Shown piece by piece: positions 46,547 to 58,546 of a stretch of 64,000 bases of DNA. The notes beneath the pieces were generated by a model, which saw nothing but the letters and a program-made list of their open reading frames with translations, had not been told where the DNA came from and ran no database searches. This DNA comes from Terana coerulea (lineage: Eukaryota; Basidiomycota; Agaricomycetes; Polyporales; Phanerochaetaceae), in assembly GCA_024811115.1 (NCBI GenBank), contig JAKOGH010000690.1, positions 124,001-188,000 of the forward strand. The letters run 5' to 3'. The position numbers were made by a program, and so were the translations under genes. The number at the start of each line of letters is the position of its first letter. Position 1 is the first letter of the stretch.

Positions 46547-48663
46547 ATGGCTGCCATGAGCTTCGCCAAGTCTGCTTACTCTGCCTTCAATCGCGAGAAG
46601 CCTCATGTACGACTTGCCCGCATGTTATAATCCTCCTGGTTAACTGCTGATTGCGGGATGTAGTCCTCGATTACCGAGTGGGTCGAACTGCTGACAGCGT
46701 CGAATACCGAGGATGAGGCGTACGATGGGTGAGTAACAACGATCCACTTGACTGCGTTTTCTTACTGAATTCTATGGTAGAATACCAGAGCTCGTGGACT
46801 CTATCAATATCCAAGCTACAGGGTGAGCTGCACGTCCGTTCGAGGGGAAGATCTCAATTGATTGGCAACCTCAGACCCGCGGAGGCCTCCCGTGCCATTC
46901 GTAAGAAACTCAAGCATGGAAATGCTCACCAGCAGTACAGAGCCCTCGTCGTGAGTCTGTCGTTTTATTCGTTCCGCCTGGTGTTTCACCTAGCATCTCT
47001 ATTCAGATCCTCAAAGCACTCGTGGAGAAATGGGGGACATAAGTTCCAAAGTCCGTACCCCAGTCGTGTGCTGTCTTCGCCTGTAATCTGAACGCCGTTC
47101 ACAGCGTCATTCGCCGACAATATGCTCACCGACGCCATCCGCGCACTGGGCACCGACTCAGCACGGACCCAAAGGTCAAGAAGAAGCTCCTATCGGTGCT
47201 CATCTCCTGGAATACACAGTTCAAGGACGACCCCTCCATGTCCCTCGTCGCAAACCTCGTGAACTCGGTCCGTCCCCCGCGTCCTGCGCAGCGTGCGCCC
47301 CCGCCCGTACCCAATAGGCCCTCAATCGAAGACGACACGTTCCAGCTTGATGCGGCCGGCTTGGGGATGGGCAATAGCACGGCTGATCGGTATCGTCAGC
47401 AGGAGCTGGAGCGGAAGGAGGAGAAGCGGAAGGCCAAGGAAGCCAAGGAGGCGGAGAAGCGACGGCAGAAGGAGCTGGAGGAAGAGGCAAAGAGGAAGAA
47501 GAACCAGCCCAAGACTAAGAGGAAACCCTTCAACTATGAAGAGGTGCGTAGCATCTCTGTAGATTTTGTTTTCTCACTCATGCTATGCTATGGGCCCGTA
47601 GGAGAAGCCGCAGATCCTAACAGCAATTGCCAACGCTTCAACGGCCGCAAATAACTTGGTTAACGCGATCACAGTGCGTCGCATCGTACTTTTTAGGGGG
47701 CTTCTGTTAATCTCGTTTGGGCAGCTCGTGAACACGGAGCACGATAGTTTGACGACGAATGAACGCGTGTTAGAGTGCCTGCAGAAAGCCAAGCTCTCCA
47801 GGAAACAAATTGTTCGGTACGTCCAGGTAGGCACGCATACAGTCATCTGTTTACGCCAGCCCCTGACCTCACATGGGCCTGGTAGCTTGTCGAGAATGAA
47901 GACATGATCGGCACCCTTATCGAGACCAACGATCGCATCATCGCAGCCCTCAGAGACATTCGACACGGTAAGCATCACCAGCCCACCCCTACGCTCCTCC
48001 ACTTAATCTCTGCGCAGCTCTCGAAGCCGACGGTGACGGAAAGCGATGTGACTGACGTGCAGAAAAATCTGGCTGCAGTCAAGATCCAAGATTCTCAACT
48101 CGGGAGGTTGCAAGAGAAGCAGCGTGCTGCCGTGCAACGGTCCATCGGACGCGCGGGCGGCCAGAACGGCAAGGGAAGGGCAGACGAGTTCGGCGGCCGG
48201 CCATCGAGCGATGCGGCACACCCAGACTTGCAAGACCTCGAGCTTCGGGCCGCTTGGTGCTGAAAAGAGGTACGTCCAAGTGTGTCTAGACCTAGTATTA
48301 TTACTGACTGTATGCTCGTGTGCATCCAGCAATCTCCCACCACCCATACGCCCGACGACACGGAGCGACAATGATGACGACTATGAAGACCGCCGTGGCT
48401 CCCTCTCGGACTTCAGCGACTACGAGTCTTCCGATGAAGATGCACACAACCGACAAACCGCCTCCTCATCCACCGCGAAACACAGCTACCCGCAGTCACG
48501 GGCTTTCGGCGGCAACGGTTCCGCGGAGGAGGTCGACGCACGGCAGGACACGCACCGCGCATTGCTGGACGACGAGGATCCGTTTGCCGACCCATTTGTT
48601 GACCAGGAAGAGGAAGAGGTCGGTACGCCCGGGATCCAGCAGAAGAGTCTGCACTGGTCATGA
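46547..48663 (+). CDS. LSB5: Lsb5-type VHS/GAT-domain protein, several frameshifts
   Basis: Lsb5 links ubiquitin and endosomal sorting to the actin regulator Las17/WASP. Eleven exons. VHS domain: SSITEWVELLTASNTEDEAY, ASRAIRKKLKHGNAHQQYRAL, HKFQ, SFADNMLTDAIRALGTD, VKKKLLSVLISWNTQFKDDP. Then a Lys/Glu coiled coil (about 47390-47520), a GAT-like helical bundle (AANNLVNAIT, ERVLECLQKAKLSRKQIVRYVQ, MIGTLIETNDRIIAAL) and an acidic tail with DPFADPF. At least four single-base breaks: +1 in G5 at 47032-47036, -1 near 47157-47160, +1 near 47952-47957, +1 near 48240. Conserved sequence continues on both sides of each. Confidence 0.85.
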
Positions 48664-48934
48664 GCGACGGACGACAAATGAAAGGGTGTACGATACGAAC
48701 GTGTGAACGAAGTGCTTGATTTGTAGTCATACCGGCGACGTTATATTCTGTATTTAGACTAGCTTCCGCGTACATACATGCTATCCCATCTTTTTATTCC
48801 TTGCTGCTACATCGCCCTGAAGGCCCTCCCTGGGCCCTGGCTGTCGTTGGCGCCTAATATAATGTCCAGATTCCAGGCGCGTCGCGTCGCGTCAGCCATT
48901 AGACGCGCAATTTCAAAGTTGCCCGCGGACCACG

Positions 48935-50363
48935 ATGGCCTCCTCGTCAGACAAGGGCAAGGCTCCTGCGAACGGAAGTTCTGCTCTACCATACGAACTA
49001 CCATGGTCTGTGAATCTTGATGTGCAGAGGACGTAGCTAATACGTGCTTAGGGTCGAGAAATACCGGCCCAAACTCCTCGACGACGTCGTCGGCAATACG
49101 GAGACCATAGATCGCCTCAAGGTCATTGCGAGGGATGGTAACTGCCCGCATATTATTATCTCGGTGTGTGCACTGTACCAAGCTGTATTTCTGCTCTAAC
49201 TTGCTGCATACAAACCCTAGGGAATGCCAGGTATTGGCAAGACTACAAGCATACACTGTTTGGCCCACCAGCTTCTCGGAGATGCGTACAAGGAAGGAGT
49301 TCTCGAGCTGAATGCGTCGGACGAGCGGTGCGTACGCTACTTTCTTCAATTGCGATGCCAAACCGACCTGTCTTAGCGGCATCGACGTCGTGCGCAACAA
49401 AATCAAGTCGTTCGCGCAGAAGAAGGTGACGCTGCCCGCGGGGCGGCACAAGCTCGTCATCCTGGACGAGGCGGACAGCATGACGCCCGGCGCGCAGCAG
49501 GCGCTGCGGCGGACGATGGAGATCTTCGCGAACACGACGCGCTTCGCGCTCGCGTGCAATATGTCGAACAAGATCATCGAGCCGATCCAGAGCCGGTGCG
49601 CGATCCTGCGCTACGCGAAGCTGCGCGACGCGGAGGTGCTGCAGCGGCTGCTCGAGATATGCGAGATGGAGGAGGTGCGTGTGCCCTCTCGGCCGCCCGC
49701 GTGCGCCGCCGCTGCACTGACGGACTGGCTGACTGACGCGGCATGCCAGGTCAAGTACAGCGACGACGGGCTCACCGCGCTCATCTTCACGGCGGAGGGC
49801 GACATGCGGCAGGCGATCAACAACTTGCAGTCGACGCACTCGGGCTTCAGCTTCGTCTCAGGCGACAACGTCTTCAAGGTCTGCGACCAGCCGCACCCCG
49901 TCACCGTCCAGACCATGATCCGCGCGTGTCTGAAGGGCGAGGTCGACGGCGCGCTGGAGAAGCTTGCGGAGCTGTGGAACCAGGGATACAGCGCGGTGGA
50001 CATCGTGGTGACCATCTTCCGGGTCGTGAAGTCCTTTGACGAGTAGGTTCCGCCCTTAGGCTTAGCTGGACATCATATTGATAAATTGCGCGCAGAATAC
50101 CAGAATATACAAAACTGGAATACATTAAAGTGAATGCTTCTCCTAGGTGATGTGTGTGCTGGCTTGTTGACACTGACTGTTCTCAGGAGATCGGCTTCAC
50201 GCATATGCGGATCCTCGAAGGTGTCGGCACGCTCATCCAGTTGGGAGGTCTGACGGCCAGGCTTTGTAAAATGTGAGCGGCCTCTGTCCTACATTGATTC
50301 TAATTTCTCGCTGACCTTGCAATTGCTTGCAGGAACCTCAAGCCGGAACTATTCAAAATATAG
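48935..50363 (+). CDS. RFC4: Replication factor C subunit (yeast Rfc4/human RFC2 type)
   Basis: Small AAA+ subunit of the clamp loader that opens PCNA onto DNA. Eight exons in phase. RFC box [15 protein letters not shown], Walker [12 protein letters not shown] (diagnostic for this subunit), [18 protein letters not shown], Walker [23 protein letters not shown], and the SRC arginine-finger motif [11 protein letters not shown]. After sensor 2 ([15 protein letters not shown]) comes the C-terminal collar helix region, ending [17 protein letters not shown]. No frameshift. The N-terminal ~25 residues are a Ser/Ala/Pro-rich extension, as usual in fungi. Confidence 0.96.
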
Positions 50364-50879
50364 TGGCCGTGTTTCTACTCGCTTCCGCTTTCTGTCACGC
50401 AATTCATGATTTGATTCCATGAGCGCAGCCGTCCACTGTGGACGCATGCAAGTCCAAGCTTTAGGCTCAACGATTGAGTGCCGTACTGTTAGCGCGAACG
50501 ATGTCGTGAAAAGCTGCCGGCTTCCCTGTGACAGGCGGGGGAATGCTGGTTCAATGTCATAGGCGCTTGGTGCATGACCTCAACAGTGACCTACTCAAGT
50601 ACCTCATAGATTACGACTCAGGGTTTTCTTTTTCTCGCGTTCTCCGCTTCCTTCCCCGCCTTCCTATAGTACGTGTCGTGGATTATTTTCCGGAAGTTTC
50701 CCAGATTTTGTGAGATCATTGAAACTACCGAAGCTTAGGACCTAACCCTAGACTAGGGCTCATTTAGGTCCGCTTTTGCAACCACACCATCATAAGTAAG
50801 CAGTCACAAATCGACACCCATAGGTTTGTCATCTTCCTGCTTTCACAACTCAGCCTCGGTGTAGCTAAAAATCTCAACC
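50364..50879. other. Intergenic between RFC subunit and Cfd1
   Basis: No coding signal. A short imperfect inverted element, taggacctaaccctagactagggctcatttaggtcc, lies at 50738-50771 and could form a hairpin; significance unknown. Confidence 0.45.
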
Positions 50880-51833
50880 ATGGCTTCAGGAGACACCCCT
50901 GTGTCGCGACGGCTGCAGCATGTCAAGCATATCATCATCGTCTGTTCAGGCAAGGGCGGCGTCGGCAAGTCATCTGTCTCCACGCAGCTCGCGCTCACTC
51001 TCCGCAACTCTTCACCGACGGCGCGCGTCGGGATCCTGGACGTGGACCTCACGGGGCCGTCGATTCCGCGCATGCTGGGCCTCGACAGCCACGGCGTGCA
51101 CCAGAGCAGCGACGGCTGGGTGCCCGTGTACGCGGACGGCGCGGCGGCGCGGCTGGCGTGCATGAGCGTCGGCTTCCTGCTCAAGCGGAAGGAGGACTCG
51201 GTCGTGTGGCGGGGCCCGAAGAAGAACGCGATGATCCGGCAGTTCCTGAGCGATGTGCGGTGGGGCGAGCTCGACTACCTCGTCATCGACACGCCTCCTG
51301 GTGCGTCCATACCCCTTGCGCCGCGCCTCTCCTCCCACTAACGAAAAGATTCCTGGACAACTGTGCAGGCACGTCCGACGAGCACCTCTCGCTGATGGAG
51401 CATATGGCTCCCGTTGCCGCGCGGCTGTCCGCCGTGATCGTGACGACGCCGCAGGCCGTCGCGCTGCTCGACGCGATGAAGTGCCTGTCGTTCACCCGCG
51501 CCGTGTCTCCCTCCCGGTCCTCGGCCTGATCGAGAACATGAGCGGGTACGTGTGCCCCTGCTGTGGGGAAGTCAGCAACGTCTTCTCCACGGGCGGCGGC
51601 GAAGAGATGGCGCGGCGCGAGGGGCTTAAGTTCCTGGGCAGCCTCCCGGTCGACACTGAACTCGTCACCCTGTTGGACGCTGCAGACACCGGTTCAGATG
51701 CTGCAGATGCACCTGCCGAAACTGAGTCGTTCAATCTGTTGCAAAGTACCAGCGGACGCCCACGGCGCCGCGGTTCGCCAAGATGGTGGAGGAGATGGTG
51801 CGGACGCTAGACAAAGGCGGAGAGCAGTCTTGA
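50880..51833 (+). CDS. CFD1: Cytosolic Fe-S cluster assembly factor Cfd1 (Nubp2), two frame breaks
   Basis: With Nbp35 it forms the scaffold of cytosolic Fe-S protein assembly. Start context ccatggctt. Deviant Walker [12 protein letters not shown], switch [24 protein letters not shown], then after an intron (51301-51368) TSDEHLS and [14 protein letters not shown]. The bridging-cluster motif is GYVCPCCGE. Frame breaks: near 51508-51516 (gtgtctccctcccgg; two bases too many or one too few before [12 protein letters not shown]) and near 51742-51746 (one base missing before [17 protein letters not shown]). Exon-phase arithmetic agrees with both. Cfd1 is essential in yeast, which argues for assembly error rather than decay. 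Confidence 0.9.
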
Positions 51834-52663
51834 ACTGCCTAGGCTAGGTGATGACGGCAGGGATGATAGAGGTACGTCGGTGGTGTCTGTGTCATTGTAA
51901 GGTTTAGCTGATCCGTGTTGTGTTTCAGTGCTTTGAATGATCTCAATGTAGCCATATGTATACCCGCTCGTGTACTACATGTACCAATACTACCATGCAA
52001 CCACAGTCTCGGTGCGAGTCCTGGATGCGACACGTCGAGACAGAAGACCTTACTTAACGTGGATAAAAGACAATTATCCCCGTGCCCGGCAAGAAGGCGA
52101 GGTTGGCACAATCTCCGCTGTTCTGAATACGGTAGACCGGTGCAGAGTGTGAGATAAGATGCAGAACTTCATTCATTCGTTTGCGTCATGTTCAGGGTCG
52201 CCGCTTCCGCAGGGACTGGGCAGTCGTCGTGCCGAGCGCACGAGGCGGTCAGGAGTGCGCTTTGCTGCCATAGCGCCGGGCGCTGGGCTGTGGTGTGGCG
52301 TCCGGTTGTACGTCCTGGTTATACATATTTTGTGCGGAGATGGCATAGTGATGCTGTCGGGATGGTGATTGGTTGCGGGGGCGTGGGAAGAAGGGATGAA
52401 GCGTGGCCGGGCACGTTCCCCAAGTTGAAAGCTTCCAGGATTTCTACCATGCCCGCTTTGCTGTCCCCTTCGCCTTCTCCTAATCTCCCCTTTCCCGGCC
52501 ACATTTCCTTCTTCACTTCCTCTCCGCTCGTCCCCTGCCACGTCCCTCATGATATCCGCCGTTTGAACCGACGAACCCGCCTCATAAGACACACACACGA
52601 CCGAGACGACCCTTTCACGACCCGACACCCGCAAGACCTCGAAACACACCGCCCGACGTGACC
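51834..52663. other. Intergenic, no gene recognised
   Basis: 3' flank of Cfd1 and a pyrimidine-rich promoter stretch before 52664 (ccccttcgccttctcctaatctcccc around 52467). Open frames are chance-like. Confidence 0.5.
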
Positions 52664-54210
52664 ATGCCATTGTCTATGACCCCTACCTTCACCCCGCACC
52701 GATCCCAGGATCCTAGTAATGTGGGCAGTAGCCCCACAGCTGAACGTATGCCGCATGCCTGTAATTGATGATATGAAACCTAACAACTCACTGGGATTCA
52801 CGTAGAAAACCCCTCAGCGGCCTCCGCCATCTCCGATTCCCACTCAACCGCCATGCAACGACAACGTTTCTCCATGCGTCCCCTCCGGCGAAGCTCGAGC
52901 CGCATACAGCGCTGGGTGCAGGATCAGCAGAAGCGTCAGTCCGCCGGAGAGGCAGAGCTCGCGCCCGGCGCGACCAACGTCGTTCCAGGCTGCCATCCGT
53001 GGCTAGGAGGCACGCAGCGCGCTGCCGAGCAGTCCCCGAGGCCATCTCGCTGGACGACACCTACGTGCTCGTCGACGAGATCGTTCACGGGTTCGCCGTC
53101 GAGCCTGACGCGCAGGTAAGTTACGCGGCACGTGACCGTAAACGCGGCTACTGACCACGGCTCAAACGCGCTTTGAGCAGGCCCAGCAGGTCGTCGACCT
53201 CTCGACGGCCCCGTCCACGCCACGCAAGACCCGAAGCGGCACCATCACCTTCAGCACCCCCTCCCCGCTCCGGAACCTCGCCCGCAACTTCACGCAACAC
53301 CGCCGCATCTCAACCTCGACGGCCACCACTGTGAGAGACCCCAGCCCCAGCCCGAGCCGCTCCATCTTTCCGCGGGCGAGCAACATCTCGACGCACAGCC
53401 GCGCGGCGAGCCTGGCGTCCTCGCTGTTCACGCAACGCCCGCCGCGCGATGCCCCGTCCGAAATCTCGACCCTGTCGTCGTCCCCCTCGAGCTGGAAACC
53501 CAAACGCGGGTCGGAAAGCACCGCAGACGACCTCGCGCGCCCGCCGCGCCCGAGCACCTCCTCCTCCCTCAGCCGCTCCTCTGCGACGGACTGCACGCGC
53601 ACGTCCCTGGACAGCACGCTCAGCGCGTCGGCGTCCCAGCGGCGGCTCGCGCGCGCACACGCCGTCCATGTTCTTTAACCCCGCGCCGTCGCTCTGGTCG
53701 CTCCCGACGGACGCGTCCCACCTCGACGACCCCGAGGACTCGGAGAAGACGCTCGCGAAGGACCGCGACCGGCCGCCGTCCCTCCGGGTCTCGCTTGCGT
53801 TCAAGGGCCCCGGCCACGCGTCGGGCAGCGGGATACTGCCGTCGACGCGGCGGAAGCGCAAGCGCAAGTTGGTGATCAGTGGCATTCAGCCGGGCGACCA
53901 CCGTCGGTATGACCACGTCCGGATATGGTGCGAGGTGAGCCACTTTCTGCGTTTTACCTTCCCGTGGACCGGCTACTGAATGTTTCCTGGCAGACGTTTG
54001 GTGAAATAAATCAGATTACCCGTGTACCAAATGGTGACATCCATGTTGACTTCCGGCGGTCTGAAGTGGCAGACACAGTAAGTCTATTGTGGTGTCCCAA
54101 GCGCTTTAAACCTGACTATATGCGCCTAGGTTTGCCGCTTGCATGCCAGGGTCTACATCAACGGAGCAGGAAGCGTCGGTCTGTCCTGGTACACTGGGAA
54201 AAGACCGTGA
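52664..54210 (+). CDS. Unrecognised Ser/Pro-rich protein with a conserved RRM-like C-terminal domain, two frame breaks
   Basis: Exons 52664-52745, 52806-53115, 53181-53934, about 53994-54079, about 54130-54210. N-terminal half is low-complexity Ser/Pro/Arg/Thr (about 350 aa), with one ordered-looking segment (LDDTYVLVDEIVHGFAVEP). The C-terminal domain KRKLVISGIQPGDHRRYDHV, WCETFGEINQITRVPNGDIH, VDFRRSEVADTVCRLHARVY and LSWYTGKRP has the strand-helix-strand rhythm of an RRM. I recall similar proteins in basidiomycetes, without a function. Exon 2 needs one base more (break between about 52960 and 53045) and exon 3 one base less (near 53645-53660) to close the phases. It could bind RNA; not shown. 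Confidence 0.62.
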
Positions 54211-55159
54211 AATGCGGCAACCCATACCTTCTGAATCACCCAATATCCGAAGACGCCGATTTGCCGCGCAGGCGCACCTATGCCCTCTCCTCCACCGTGG
54301 AAACAAAATATGCCTTATGATCGCTCACGAACCTCTCACGACCTCTCATGCGCGCACCGCACCCGCACAGGCTCTGCTCTAATCAAGTAATCGTTGCCCG
54401 GCAACTGGCAGCCCGCCCCCGTGGAAGACTTCCAACTACTGTATCGCATATTCATACATTGCACCTATCGCCCGCACACAGCAACCAGCATACTCGCATT
54501 TGTACATCTTTGCCCCGCATTGTTTCACTGCACATTTGGTACTCTTTTGTCTTTGACAGAACAATGTCTCCGTTTAATCCCCCTGCATGTCCGTTTGCCC
54601 CTTAGTAGACCGCAACAACCCTAATCAGACATTCCCCTAGCTTGTCCCCCTTCTTCCGTGTCCCTATTTCTCCTACCTTACGTTGGACGTCTGGAGTCTC
54701 TACGGCACGTACCCCATCTCCTTCTCGTCGCATTTTGGAATCGCTGTATCTTGGGCCCATCGTCATTGTCTCCCCGTTTTATCTCCTTGGGCTCTTCTTG
54801 TGCATATCTTGTTGTTAGTCCCCAGCTTCTCACACCTATAGCATACGCATTCCTGTGACATACTCCGTCTCATCACTATGTGAACTGAATCAAATTGCAT
54901 GTGTATGTCGTGACATTTTGTGTGTGTGTGCGCGGAGGATGGAGGCTAAGGACATGTCCGAGTCGATACAACAATGAGCGAATATGTTACTGGGTATGCT
55001 ACCGATAGTCCCTGTGCGGAAAAGAGGAGAAAATGTGTGTCGAAAACATGCGAGGTGTTGCGATGAAGGCAAGGAATCGAATCATTGTGTAAGATACAAT
55101 AATGGCCGGGATAAATAGAACCGAGCAAACCAGGTAACGTCGCAGGCCCACCCGCGCAA
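54211..55159. other. Convergent 3' region, no gene recognised
   Basis: Lies between two convergent genes. T- and C-rich with many short frames and a tgtgtgtgtg microsatellite near 54921. Nothing coding recognised. Confidence 0.5.
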
Positions 55160-56513
55160 TCACGCCTCCGAATACACCGGCGGCAGCTCGTCTGGCATCT
55201 CGGGCTCCTCAGGCGCCGCCTCCTGCCGCCGCGACGACGACGAGCCCCCGCCGCGCCCTCCGCGTCGAAGCGGTAGCCCGAGTCCTGGTGCTGCGTCACC
55301 GAGCCCGTCGACGCCGTGCGGCCCACGCCTGCCTCCCGCTCCTTCTGCTGCCGCGGCGTGAGGCGCAGCGGCGCGGTGCCCGCGTTCACGACGGAGAGCG
55401 TCCGGGCGCCCGAGGAGGACGACGACGCGCCGCTCGAGGACGCGGCGGCGCCCGAGGCGGCGGTGAGGGCCGGCAGGCTCGCGAGCACGTCGTCGATGGA
55501 CGACTGCAAGTCGTCCGCGGGCTCTGGTGGGTGCGGCGTAAGCGCGCTCGTCGACGTGTTGCGTTGCAGCTGCGCTTCCGAGTATACCGACGGCGACTCT
55601 GATCGCGGCGGATACGAGAGCACGTTTGAGGCCGATGACACACTAGAGTGACGAGCGGGAGGAGGTTGGGCACCGTCTAGGAACGGTTTTACGTCTACAA
55701 GCGCCATTTGTTGAGTAACCTGACGTGGTTTCGACCCGTAAGCACGCACCAGAATCCCATTCATCCCGTGTGTCCGTCGCATGGTAATTGTACTGCCTCT
55801 TCCGCCGCGTCGGGACCCAGTAGAGATAATAGAACGCGAGCAGAGCAGACACCAGCACCGCCACGCCGCCAACCACACCGCCCACAATCGGGCCCACGGG
55901 CACATCCGATCCGCCCCTGCTCGACGCCTCCACGGCGCTGCTGGGCGCCGCTACGACGGTCGTGATGATCGTCGCCTGCGCGTTCGCGTTCGCGGCGTGC
56001 GAGGCGGATGCGGCGGCCTGCCCCGCGCCGCCAGCCGCCGTCATGTTGTACAGGATCGCGTCGATGTACAGCGGCGCGCCGTCGGAGACGAGCGTGATGC
56101 TCAGCGTGTGGTTCCCGTCGGCCAGCGGCGGGGAGAGGTAGAAGACAACTGGGATGCTGTCGTTCGCGCTGGCGGGCGGCGTGTACTGCGCGGGCGTGCC
56201 ATCGTCGAGCGTGTACTGCGAGACCGGCGCACCCTGCTCGGCCGAGAAGAATACCGCGCCCTGCACGGCGACACGGTTGCCTGCCTTCCCCCTCAGTTCT
56301 AGCTGCTCCGGGTGCGCTGAGACATCCTAGGCACTCACCAGTGAACTGGAACGAGGCGCCCGAGCCGGTCTTGTTCGCGAAGCTCAAGGACGAGTTCCAT
56401 GCGTCGCTGCTCTGCACGTTGAACCACTCGCCACTGTAGCTCACGCGGGGGCTCTGGTCGTCGACGATGGCGTAGGACGTGCTGCCGTTGCTATTGGACA
56501 CGCTGGTGGACAT
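55160..56513 (-). CDS. Single-pass Ser-rich membrane protein ending in PPVYSEA, one frameshift (paralogue A)
   Basis: Exons 56513-56339, 56280-55750, 55694-55160. N-terminal ectodomain of about 200 aa with a beta-sandwich look: SPRVSYSGEWFNVQ, SFQFTG, VAVQGAVFF, QYTLDDGTPAQYTPP, GNHTLSITLVSDG, PLYIDAILYN, with several NxS/T sites. Membrane span PVGPIVGGVVGGVAVLVSAL, then WVPTRRKRQY as stop-transfer. The cytoplasmic tail is Ser-rich and ends DELPPVYSEA, a PPxY-like motif that could recruit a WW-domain ubiquitin ligase. There is no classical signal peptide. One G is missing in the coding-strand G run (plus C5 at 55245-55249); with it the protein has 413 aa. Paralogue of 59008-60202. Function unknown. 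Confidence 0.78.
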
Positions 56514-56964
56514 GGAGGGGTCGTGAATGGGCTGGCAACCGCGGCACGCTCCCGCTGGTTTTGTGCGTGCGCCCGAGGAGAGCGCCGATCAATGTTTGAG
56601 GCTCCCAAGCGAGCCTCGCGCTCAGATCACCTCTTGCGGGATCACAGCCACAACGGCCTGCATACTGAGGCTGCAGAGGTCCACAGTGCCTTGCACACAG
56701 CATCCCGCCAGGCCTGGCAACTTGTTAGCAATGAATATTATGCCCGGGCACAGACAACGCATAACTGACTCCGGATGCACAACACTGGTTTGGCTCCCTT
56801 GTAGCATGCTCGTTGAACGTTCACCGTCGGGTCGGAGTACGTACGTACTCCCGGCTTTGTCGGGATCTCACACACAGCACAAACGCAGCAAGCGGGCGTC
56901 AGAAGTCTGCGCAGGTGTGAGTGGGCAGGTACGATTCGCGAATGGCCAGTTTCCGTACATGTAT

Positions 56965-58546
56965 TCAGCAGTATGAATGAGCATGTCTTGTTCTGGTATC
57001 GATCGCCCGCAACCACTCCCCTACGCTCGCCCAGAAGGCCTGTTGACGAGCCGTTCCCAACCAAAATGGCACCAATGAAAAATGTGTGGCGTCTGGAACG
57101 TCAACGACATCCCAGATCCCAGGTTCTGGATCGGCTGCTCCGGACGCAGCCAGAGGTGCCGTAGGTTCCGTGGAGCAACACAGATGCCTACACTGTGTTT
57201 GCCTGTACAACTCTGTGTGAGCAAACTAGTCACGGATGTGCTACATAAACGGTGGACGCACGAGCAATTGTAGGGATGCCACTGCGAGAACAGGGGACTA
57301 CGCCATCATTCGCCTGCAGGCTTCCGTCCAAATCGACGTCGCCTTTGGTGGAGGTCAAGAAGGAGGGTTGGGGTTTCAAGGCCGAGAAATCGAAGGAGGC
57401 CATGAGCTTAGACATGATGTAAAAACCTGGAAATGACGCTGCGTTGCCCATGCTGGGTCTGGGTACGGTATGCCCTTTTTCATCTAACCGTGTCTACGCG
57501 ACAGGGTATTGAGTAGCGATCAACGTGTGGACAGCGGTCAACTTACCATACAAGCCGTGTAGCTTCTGTAGTATGTTTGGCCATAGACTAAGCCTTCGCC
57601 CTCCGCTTCTCGAGTATCCGAAGCCTCGAAGGTTGCATCATACGGCGTTGCGTCCCGACTCTCCGCCCACTCGCTGTGCCACAAAGTCCGTAAGAACGAT
57701 ATGAGCGACGTGTCCTTGTATGACAGGGAGCGAGCATCGGCGTGCATGTCGAAGAAACGAGGAACGTGGGGCGCAAGGTAGGCCGCGATATGTACGCCTC
57801 TCGTGAGCAGCCAGCCGACAGAAAGCGGACGGACTGATGGTGCGTTGTCTGTGCATTCGCCAAAGGTGTAAACGGCCTGCGTCCCGCGAAACGGCGCTGA
57901 TACTGACAACCACATTAAGCCGGTGAGGCAACATCAAAATCCAAGTAGCGCGCTCACTCGTCGTGACAGAAAGAACCATGTCAGGACTCTCTGACTCTCC
58001 AAAGAATCCTATGCCGAGTAGCCATTGTAGTTTTATAACCGTAGGACCGCCCTACAGATATGCGTCAGCTTAGTTTTCTCATGGAGAGTATGTGCAGCAT
58101 ACCATCGAGTGCCCCAGAAAATGCAGTGGCCTTGTGCTTGACCACTCTGGGTACAATCCTTCAGGATCCCTTCGTCCATATCGACCGTGTCCATTAGCAC
58201 AAGCGTGTGCCTCGCCATAATCCACAGTTCCTCCTTTGAGCGAGTAGTAAAGCTCACAGGCTCTGTCATGCAGCGAGCTCACAGGCCCGACACTGGCAGC
58301 CCCGTTGAGTCCGACGTCACCACTCTCCAAAGTCAGAGCTCACCTTGCAAATATGACATTCCTGCGTGGTGTCTCCTGATCCAGCTTTGCGTCGAAGTCG
58401 CAATGCTTTGCAAAATTCCCCCAGAGCAGCGGTCCCGCGCCGCCCAAAAACCCTTCTACAATAACCAGGGGGACAGGCTCCAGAGCGTTGCCTTCAAGGT
58501 GTTTCGGGACGTCTGTGGTACTTCCACGCTGTGTATCATTACGCAT
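56965..58546 (-). CDS. Cytosolic alpha/beta-hydrolase lipase related to staphylococcal-type lipases, one frameshift
   Basis: Exons 58546-58344, 58292-58103, 58051-57958, 57902-57547, 57493-57262, 57187-56965. Oxyanion-hole region PLVIVEGFLGGAGPLLWG, then SLHDRACELYYSLKGGTVDYG, the nucleophile elbow FLGHSMGG completed across an intron, the acid region DGSLQANDGVVP, and the catalytic His in VPDATHFSLVPFWLG near the end. This set matches bacterial family I.6-like lipases and their fungal relatives. No signal peptide, so intracellular. One C is missing in coding-strand gtcccctg (plus G4 at 57293-57296) just after NDGVVP; phases confirm it and give 432 aa. Esterase activity on acyl lipids is inferred. 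Confidence 0.85.
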
